Assembly: GCA_035708065.1 (NCBI GenBank)
Contig: DASSTC010000057.1
Span: forward strand, 1 to 64,000
Direction of reading: 5' to 3'
From: JAICUY01 sp035708065
GTDB lineage: Bacteria > Chloroflexota > Limnocylindria > QHBO01
DNA: 64,000 nt
Shown here: positions 59,712 to 64,000 of the stretch, piece by piece
Layout: each line of letters starts with the position of its first letter
Position numbering within the stretch: position 1 is the stretch's first letter
Translations under genes and position numbers: made by a program
The notes under the pieces: model-generated
Seen by the model: the letters and a program-made list of their open reading frames with translations, nothing else
Told to the model about the DNA's origin: nothing
Database searches by the model: none

Positions 59712-60364
59712 GGCCGCGATCCCACGTGCGCCAAGCAGAGGGTCGGCTCGACGAACGGCTCGAGGCGCACCTCCTCGTACGGCGCGCCGAGCTCCTCCAG
59801 CGCCCCGCGCATCAGGCCCAGGTGGACGCCGCAAACCACGTCACCGCGGTCGCGGGCGAGCCGGCCGAACGGGCAGGCGTGGAGCCGGATCGGGTCGCCG
59901 GCGTGCGCGGGTGCCTCCGGCGAGAAGCCCGCGTCGTCGAGCAGGTCCACCAGCTGGCCGACGGCGTCGTCGCCGCTGTCGTCCGCGGCGCCGGCCAGCG
60001 CGCGGCCCCAGCGCTCCCCGGCACGGCGGGCCGCGGCGTGCGAATCGGGACGTCGGGCGAGCTCGTCGGCCAGGACCGTGGCCAGCGCGCGGTAGGGCGC
60101 CGCATCGTCATCGGTCGCGCCGGGTGCGACGCGGTAGCGGATCGATGGGCGGCCTCGACCGCCGGACCGGGCGAATTCGGTGACGACCAGTCCGGCGCCG
60201 ATCAGCTGCTCGAGGTGTTCGCGCGCGGTGTTCGGGTGGAGATCGACCGCATCGGCCAGATCGCGGATGCCCATCGGCTCCGGTGCCGCCTGGCGCAGGA
60301 CGGTCAGCAGCCGCGAGCGGCTGACGCCCGCGAGCAGGCGATGTCGGTCGAGTGACGGCGTCAT
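59708..60364 (-). CDS. SufR-like HTH regulator with three conserved cysteines
   Basis: This 218-residue protein has an N-terminal winged HTH (MGIRDLADAVDLHPNTAREHLEQL, RGRPSIRYRV) and a C-terminal domain with Cys164 (HACPFG), Cys178 (VVCGVH) and Cys210 (TLCLAH). The cysteine pattern resembles SufR-type [4Fe-4S] repressors that sense iron-sulfur status or NO. It starts the DUF59/NnrS-like operon and diverges from the hemerythrin operon. An AT-rich shared promoter region holds a TGCATTTTGCA site. Confidence 0.85.
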   Translation of the reverse strand: MTPSLDRHRLLAGVSRSRLLTVLRQAAPEPMGIRDLADAVDLHPNTAREHLEQLIGAGLVVTEFARSGGRGRPSIRYRVAPGATDDDAAPYRALATVLADELARRPDSHAAARRAGERWGRALAGAADDSGDDAVGQLVDLLDDAGFSPEAPAHAGDPIRLHACPFGRLARDRGDVVCGVHLGLMRGALEELGAPYEEVRLEPFVEPTLCLAHVGSRP

Positions 60365-60365
60365 G

Positions 60366-60395
60366 CTTGCATTTTGCACGGAAGTAGGCGTAAAT
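60366..60395 (+). promoter_or_regulatory. Promoter of the hemerythrin operon in the divergent region
   Basis: TTGCAT (60366-60371) and TAAATA (60390-60395) are 18 bp apart on the plus strand. The minus strand has TTGATA and CAAAAT in the same stretch for the SufR-like gene. The TGCATTTTGCA at 60367-60377 overlaps both and could be the regulator's site. Confidence 0.5.
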
Positions 60396-60436
60396 ATCAA
60401 GTGTCCACACCCGCGGGCCCCAAGGAGCCACCCGAG

Positions 60437-60907
60437 ATGATGACCATGACCGACCAGCAGGCAGCCGATGCCATGCATGCCCACCACGAAGAGATGAGCA
60501 CGGCGCTGCGACAGCGCGTCGCGGCCCTGGGTGCCGCCGTTCAGTCGCGGCAGGGGCATTTCGACCAGCAGCGTGCCGTCCTCGACTACCTCGAGCACGA
60601 CCTGCTGCCGCACGCCATGGCCGAGGAGAAGGCGCTCTATCCGGCCGGTGACAGTGGCCTCACCGCCATGCTGGTGCGGGCGATGCTTGCCGAGCACCGG
60701 AATCTCATCGCGCACGTCGATGCGTTCCGCAACGCGACCGATGCCATCCAGGCGGTCGCGCTGTCGAGCGCCATCCTGGCGCTCTTCGAATCGCACCTGT
60801 CCAAGGAGAACGACCTGCTCATCCCGGCGCTGGTCGCCGACGAGCACGTCTCCCTGGTCGAGCTGCTGGGCGGCATGCACGAGCTGCTCGGCGAAGGCCA
60901 CGCATGA
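60437..60907 (+). CDS. Hemerythrin-domain protein
   Basis: This 156-residue protein has the four-helix hemerythrin iron ligands: HAHHEEM, HDLLPHAMAEEKALY (H..HxxxE), LAEHRNLIAHVDAF and FESHLSKENDLLIP (HxxxxD/E). Such proteins bind a di-iron site and store or sense O2 or repair Fe-S clusters after NO damage. AAGGAG precedes ATG 60437 by about 9 nt. Its stop overlaps the next gene (ATGA). Confidence 0.9.
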   Translation: MMTMTDQQAADAMHAHHEEMSTALRQRVAALGAAVQSRQGHFDQQRAVLDYLEHDLLPHAMAEEKALYPAGDSGLTAMLVRAMLAEHRNLIAHVDAFRNATDAIQAVALSSAILALFESHLSKENDLLIPALVADEHVSLVELLGGMHELLGEGHA

Positions 60908-61377
60908 CCGATGCCGCCGTCGACGGGCTGGCCGGGGTGCTCATCAAAGCCCTGCGACGGCTTGGCACCGCCGGTCAGCCCGAGGCGGCCAGCCGCCTCG
61001 GCGCGGAGGCCTACGTCCTGGTGCGGCATGACCAGCCGCGCATCGCGGAGCGCCTGAACGGCGTGATGCACCATCTCGCGCGGCTCGAAGCCGCGCTCGA
61101 ATCCGAAAGGAGCACACCGGTGACCGATGATCTCGTCCTCGACGTTCGCAGCGAGCCGCCCATCCGACGGCACGGCCTCATCTTCGAGACGTTCGACAAG
61201 CTCGCCGTCGGCACGGCATTCGTGCTGGTCAACGACCACGACCCGAAGCCGCTCTACTACCAGCTGGCCGCCGAGCAGGGCGGCACGTTCAGCTGGGACT
61301 ACCTGGAGCAGGGCCCGCAGGTCTGGCGCGTCCGGATCGCTCGAACCGCGGAAGCCGATGTCGCTCAGCCGGCCTGA
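60904..61377 (+). CDS. DUF2249-domain protein
   Basis: This 157-residue protein has a helical N-terminal part (about 1-70) and a C-terminal DUF2249 domain (LDVRSEPPIRRHGLIFETFDKLAVGTAFVLVNDHDPKPLYYQL), which is often found with hemerythrins and denitrification proteins and may bind metal or electron-transfer partners. It is translationally coupled to the hemerythrin gene. Confidence 0.85.
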   Translation: MTDAAVDGLAGVLIKALRRLGTAGQPEAASRLGAEAYVLVRHDQPRIAERLNGVMHHLARLEAALESERSTPVTDDLVLDVRSEPPIRRHGLIFETFDKLAVGTAFVLVNDHDPKPLYYQLAAEQGGTFSWDYLEQGPQVWRVRIARTAEADVAQPA

Positions 61378-61380
61378 CCG

Positions 61381-61572
61381 ATGATGCACATCCCGATCGA
61401 GGCGCCGCGCGATGAGCGTGCGTTGCTCGAGCTCGGGGATCCTGCCGGCCGCGCGACCCATGCCGATGGTGGCCTGACCCCATGGGCGTGTGGCTGCTCG
61501 GAGGACGCCGCCGTGTGCAACGACGAGCGCTGCGTCGACATCGTCCCCGAGCTGTTCGTCGAGCTGATCTGA
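61381..61572 (+). CDS. Small Cys-containing protein (63 residues)
   Basis: ATG 61381 follows the DUF2249 stop by 3 bp. The product has the C-terminal pattern WACGCSEDAAVCNDERC, four cysteines that could bind a metal or Fe-S cluster, flanked by acidic residues. Codon use is gene-like. No family is recognised. Its stop overlaps a CTG that begins the next frame. Confidence 0.6.
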   Translation: MMHIPIEAPRDERALLELGDPAGRATHADGGLTPWACGCSEDAAVCNDERCVDIVPELFVELI

Positions 61573-61982
61573 CGCTCACCCTGCCGACCGGTCGCCTCGC
61601 GGCGCTGCTGCGCGGCGCGGCGACCGGTGATCTCCTGCCGCCCGCGACCGTGGAGTTCGGTCGCGCGCGCCGCCTCGATGCGACCGCGTTCGTGCTGCCC
61701 GGCACCGGTCGCATCGAGGACTATGTCGCCGCGCTGTCCGGCGAGGCTCCCACCTTCGCCGCGTGGGACGGGCGCATCGCCGTCGTCGAGCCGGATGGCG
61801 CGACACCGCACCGGGTGGTGATCGTCGATCGCTACGGCCAGGTCTACGAAGCCACCGACGCGGAGGGCACCGCGGGGTTGCCGACGGTGGCGGCCCTCGA
61901 GGAGTGGTTCAGGTTCCTGGCCACGGCGTGCCCGGAGTGCGGCGTGCTCGACGACCCGCGACCGCGGGACTGGACTCCGTAG
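61569..61982 (+). CDS. Hypothetical redox-like protein with apparent CTG start
   Basis: This frame of 137 residues begins with CTG (61569-61571), overlapping the upstream TGA as CTGA; no ATG, GTG or TTG is available before residue 28. The product has VVIVDRYGQVYEATD and a late cysteine pair ACPECG, a little like thioredoxin-fold or peroxiredoxin-associated proteins seen in hemerythrin operons. It completes the operon and is followed by a strong terminator. The start codon assignment is the main uncertainty. Confidence 0.6.
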   Translation: MTLTLPTGRLAALLRGAATGDLLPPATVEFGRARRLDATAFVLPGTGRIEDYVAALSGEAPTFAAWDGRIAVVEPDGATPHRVVIVDRYGQVYEATDAEGTAGLPTVAALEEWFRFLATACPECGVLDDPRPRDWTP

Positions 61983-61991
61983 ACGACGCAT

Positions 61992-62027
61992 GCGAGGGCG
62001 GCCGCTCGATCGAGCGGCCGCCCTCGC
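61992..62027. terminator. Strong terminator at the end of the hemerythrin operon
   Basis: GCGAGGGCGGCCGCTCGA (61992-62009) is a perfect inverted copy of 62010-62027. The 18-bp GC-only stem sits 10 bp after the stop at 61982 and 20 bp from the convergent gene end at 62047, so it may serve both. Confidence 0.8.
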
Positions 62028-62046
62028 TGCTTGCCGACGCAGACGG

Positions 62047-62373
62047 TCAGACGGGTCGCGGCGCGTGCGTGTACGACCCACCGGTCATGTAGCGCACCGC
62101 GGCGTCCACGACCACGCCCAGCACGATTCCGCCGATGAGCGCCGTCACCAGATACAGGCCGTCGAATGCCGGCCCGAACGTGCTGAGGCTGCCGAACGCC
62201 TCGCTGCCGAGCCAACCGCCGACCAGCACCGCCGCGGCGCTGACCAGCCACTCGTAGCCGGTCTTCGGCTCACCGACGAACAGCGGAACGGCGCCGAGCA
62301 CCAGGGCGCCGGCGATCAACAGGATCACGGCAATGCCGCTCATCCCCACGTTCCAGTCGAACAGCTCGAGCAT
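62047..62373 (-). CDS. Small membrane protein (108 residues)
   Basis: Four hydrophobic helices (GMSGIAVILLIAGALVLGAV, WLVSAAAVLVGGWLG, LYLVTALIGGIVLGVVVDAAV) are visible; no family is recognised. GAGGAGG is about 7 nt before ATG 62373. The 257-bp stretch upstream to the flavodoxin gene at 62631 shows no gene or repeat. Confidence 0.7.
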   Translation of the reverse strand: MLELFDWNVGMSGIAVILLIAGALVLGAVPLFVGEPKTGYEWLVSAAAVLVGGWLGSEAFGSLSTFGPAFDGLYLVTALIGGIVLGVVVDAAVRYMTGGSYTHAPRPV

Positions 62374-62630
62374 GTCACACCTCCTCGGGTTCACTCGTGT
62401 GTCGACATGCTCAGGATCGGCGGCCGATTCGCGACCGTTGAGTGCCAGAGGTCGTCAATCGGCGGGTACGTTCGGCCCGAATCGGCGGCGCGCCGCTGCT
62501 GCGGCCGGGTTCGGGCCATTGGTCGTCGATCGCGATGACGGGCGGCCCTTCCACGGCGGCGGGCCGACCGCCGAGGCTTGCATGAGCAGCCGGCGAATCC
62601 AGAGCGTGGCGCCGGCGGAAGGAGATGGGC

Positions 62631-63092
62631 ATGAAATCGGTAGTGATCTACGCGTCTCACGCCGGGAACACGCGGCGCATCGCCGAGGCGGTCGCCAGGG
62701 CGCTTCGCACGGCAGGCCCGACGGAGGTGATGCACGCCGAGCAGGTGATGGCGCTCGAGGACGACGTCGACCTGCTCGTCATCGGTGGGCCGACGGAGGG
62801 CCACGGTCCGACGCCGGAGATCAAGGACCTGGTGCACCGCATCGCCGGCACGGTGCGCGGCCTTCGCGCAGCCGCGTTCGACACGCGGCTGCAATGGCCG
62901 AAGCTGCTCTCGGGCTCGGCCGCCGCGGCGATCGGCGCCTCCCTGCGTGCCAGCGGCGCGCGGGTGGTGCTGCCGCCGGAAAGCTTCATCGTATCGATGA
63001 AGCCGGAGCTGCTGCCCGGAGAGGAGGAGCGCGCGACGGCCTGGGGCGAACAGCTCGTGAACCGCGTCGCGGAGCTGGCCATCCCGGTCTAG
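62631..63092 (+). CDS. Flavodoxin
   Basis: This 153-residue protein begins VVIYASHAGNTRRIAEAVA, the FMN-phosphate loop of flavodoxins, with the LLVIGGPTEGHGPT ring-binding loop. ATG 62631 has GGAAGGAG 6 nt upstream, while ATG 62625 is too close to it. It may serve as an electron carrier for the reductase or NirK-linked reactions in this region. Confidence 0.85.
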   Translation: MKSVVIYASHAGNTRRIAEAVARALRTAGPTEVMHAEQVMALEDDVDLLVIGGPTEGHGPTPEIKDLVHRIAGTVRGLRAAAFDTRLQWPKLLSGSAAAAIGASLRASGARVVLPPESFIVSMKPELLPGEEERATAWGEQLVNRVAELAIPV

Positions 63093-63107
63093 CGAAAGGA
63101 GGTCGAC

Positions 63108-63284
63108 ATGCCGCGGCGAATCGGTCGTCCGCGAGTCGTTCGCAATCTCACCTCTCCGCTGCGCACCAGGCTGCGGACGAGCGTACCGCGCATTCGGCGG
63201 CGCCTCGTGCGACGGCCGATGCGCTGGATGCTGCCTCGCTGGTTCGAGCTACGGGTTCCCGGCCGGCGATCGGTTGGGGGGTGA
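63108..63284 (+). CDS. Arginine-rich small protein (58 residues)
   Basis: AAGGAGG at 63096-63102 lies 5 nt before ATG 63108, one of the best ribosome sites in the window. The product has 19 arginines in 58 residues (MPRRIGRPRVVRNL ... RIRRRLVRRPMRWMLPRW) and only one acidic residue. It starts 15 bp after the flavodoxin stop. A nucleic-acid-binding or membrane-active role is conceivable; no family is recognised. Confidence 0.6.
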   Translation: MPRRIGRPRVVRNLTSPLRTRLRTSVPRIRRRLVRRPMRWMLPRWFELRVPGRRSVGG

Positions 63285-63326
63285 CCCACGCTGCGGCGGC
63301 GGCCGGTCGGCCGCTGCCGCCTTCCC

Positions 63327-63563
63327 TCATTCGTCGGGCCAGTCGAGGCCGAAGATCAGCGGCCGGCTGATCGCCAGCCGCGGCTCGAAGTAGCCGCACA
63401 GGATCGCCGCATCCGGCCCCTCCACCGACCCCTGGGAGTATGCGCAGGTCCGGCACTCGGTGGCCGGGCGTCGTCCGTGGCGGGGACAGGCGACGGCACC
63501 CTCGCGCACGAGCAGCTGCAACGGAGCGCGACGGTCGTTTCGCTGAACTGTTGAGCTCACCAT
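63327..63563 (-). CDS. Small zinc-ribbon-like protein (78 residues)
   Basis: ATG 63563 opens a frame with VACPRHG, ECRTCAYSQG and ILCGYFEP, two CxxC/H-like sites that could hold a metal. Codon usage is gene-like. No ribosome site is obvious. Function is unknown. Confidence 0.5.
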   Translation of the reverse strand: MVSSTVQRNDRRAPLQLLVREGAVACPRHGRRPATECRTCAYSQGSVEGPDAAILCGYFEPRLAISRPLIFGLDWPDE

Positions 63564-63652
63564 GCGGTCAGCGTGCCGCTTGACCGACGAGGCGCCAAGG
63601 GCCATTCGGCACCATTGCATCGCTCGGCTGCTGGCCGTCCTGGTGCGTCTCC

Positions 63653-64000
63653 TCAGCCGGGTGCGCGAACGACCAGGACCGATGCGCCGGCGTGCTGGAT
63701 CACGTTCCGCGCCACGCTGCCCAGCGCCCCGGGGAAGCCGGTCGAGCTGCGTCGCGAGCCGGTGACGATCAGGTCAGCTCCGATCTCCCTGGCCAGCTCG
63801 AGGATCTCCTGGGCCGGGTTGCCGGTGGCGACCCGGGCTTGCGCCTCGACGCCCGCCGCGCGCAGCCGTTCGGTGGCGACCCGCGCAACCTCACGGTGCG
63901 TGGCGAGCCGCTCGTCGGCGAGCTGAATCTCGAGCTCGGCCCACGCTGCCGACCCGAATCCGCCGGCGCCGACGCCGACGAGTGACGAGATCGGCTGGCT
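63653..64000 (-). CDS. Universal stress protein (partial, 5' end outside window)
   Basis: The 115 visible C-terminal residues match the UspA family: GNPAQEILELAREIGADLIVTGSRR and GALGSVARNVIQHAGASVLVVR, which form the ATP-binding G-x2-G-x9-G(S/T) motif. The start is beyond position 64000. USPs of the DevR regulon type respond to hypoxia and NO, which would fit this neighbourhood. Confidence 0.88.
   Translation of the reverse strand, partial: SQPISSLVGVGAGGFGSAAWAELEIQLADERLATHREVARVATERLRAAGVEAQARVATGNPAQEILELAREIGADLIVTGSRRSSTGFPGALGSVARNVIQHAGASVLVVRAPG

Noticed and set aside
1..64000. CRISPR arrays, integrases, transposases or phage genes
   Set aside because: None were seen in any frame; the only repeats are the 158-bp elements and small hairpins.

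Overview
The window is a densely coded, high-GC (roughly 70% by eye) bacterial chromosome segment. Short or overlapping gene junctions of the ATGA/GTGA type, GTG starts and probable leaderless promoters are common. Gene content (Cu nitrite reductase with an extra cupredoxin domain, DevR/DevS-type two-component pair, PAC2 protein, F420/LLM-type oxidoreductase, actinobacterial-type glycogen synthase, many ABC and MFS carriers) fits Chloroflexota best and Actinobacteriota less well. This is an inference; there is no rRNA or other marker in the window. Nothing suggests a plasmid, phage or integrated island.

Layout. 1-21773: a catabolic region. It starts inside a molybdenum hydroxylase operon, then a PHP phosphoesterase/metallo-beta-lactamase/SDR operon, a GMC dehydrogenase with its small subunit and an aldehyde dehydrogenase, an MFS carrier, a complete ribose/xylose-type ABC sugar importer, and an opposing operon of DeoC-like aldolase, sugar isomerase, Gfo/Idh/MocA dehydrogenase, creatininase-like hydrolase, YtcJ-like amidohydrolase and a second MFS carrier. 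Together these look like uptake and oxidation of an unusual sugar or glycoside. 21975-34647: housekeeping and accessory genes, including a DUF411 lipoprotein, PAC2 protein, a TetR-controlled ABC exporter, an LLM oxidoreductase operon, lipase and tRNA-Gly(TCC). 34615-41397: signalling genes (PAS-GAF histidine kinase with a receiver protein), an esterase and a four-gene ABC-2 operon with two ATPases and two permeases. 41440-45015: a metal operon of CopA-type ATPase, YHS protein and ferritin-like/VIT1 fusion. 45261-50606: glycogen synthase, a LuxR-HTH/VOC fusion, MFS and envelope proteins. 50649-64000: a respiratory and nitrosative-stress region: DevR/DevS-like regulators divergent from nirK, two NnrS-like membrane proteins, flavodoxins, AhpD-like protein, flavin reductase, DUF59 protein, a SufR-like regulator, hemerythrin and DUF2249 proteins, and a universal stress protein running off the end.

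The most unusual signals are not genes. (1) Three intergenic copies (2519, 45056, 55930) of a 158-bp element with matching 28-bp terminal inverted repeats. (2) A non-palindromic word, GACCGATGC, seen about 32 times on the two strands where about one is expected from base composition. (3) A palindrome-rich GGGAC/GTCCC block between the DevS-like kinase gene and nirK. (4) Several small or non-canonical reading frames, including two apparent CTG starts that overlap an upstream stop as CTGA, a leader peptide before the sugar-binding protein, and a 58-residue protein that is one third arginine.
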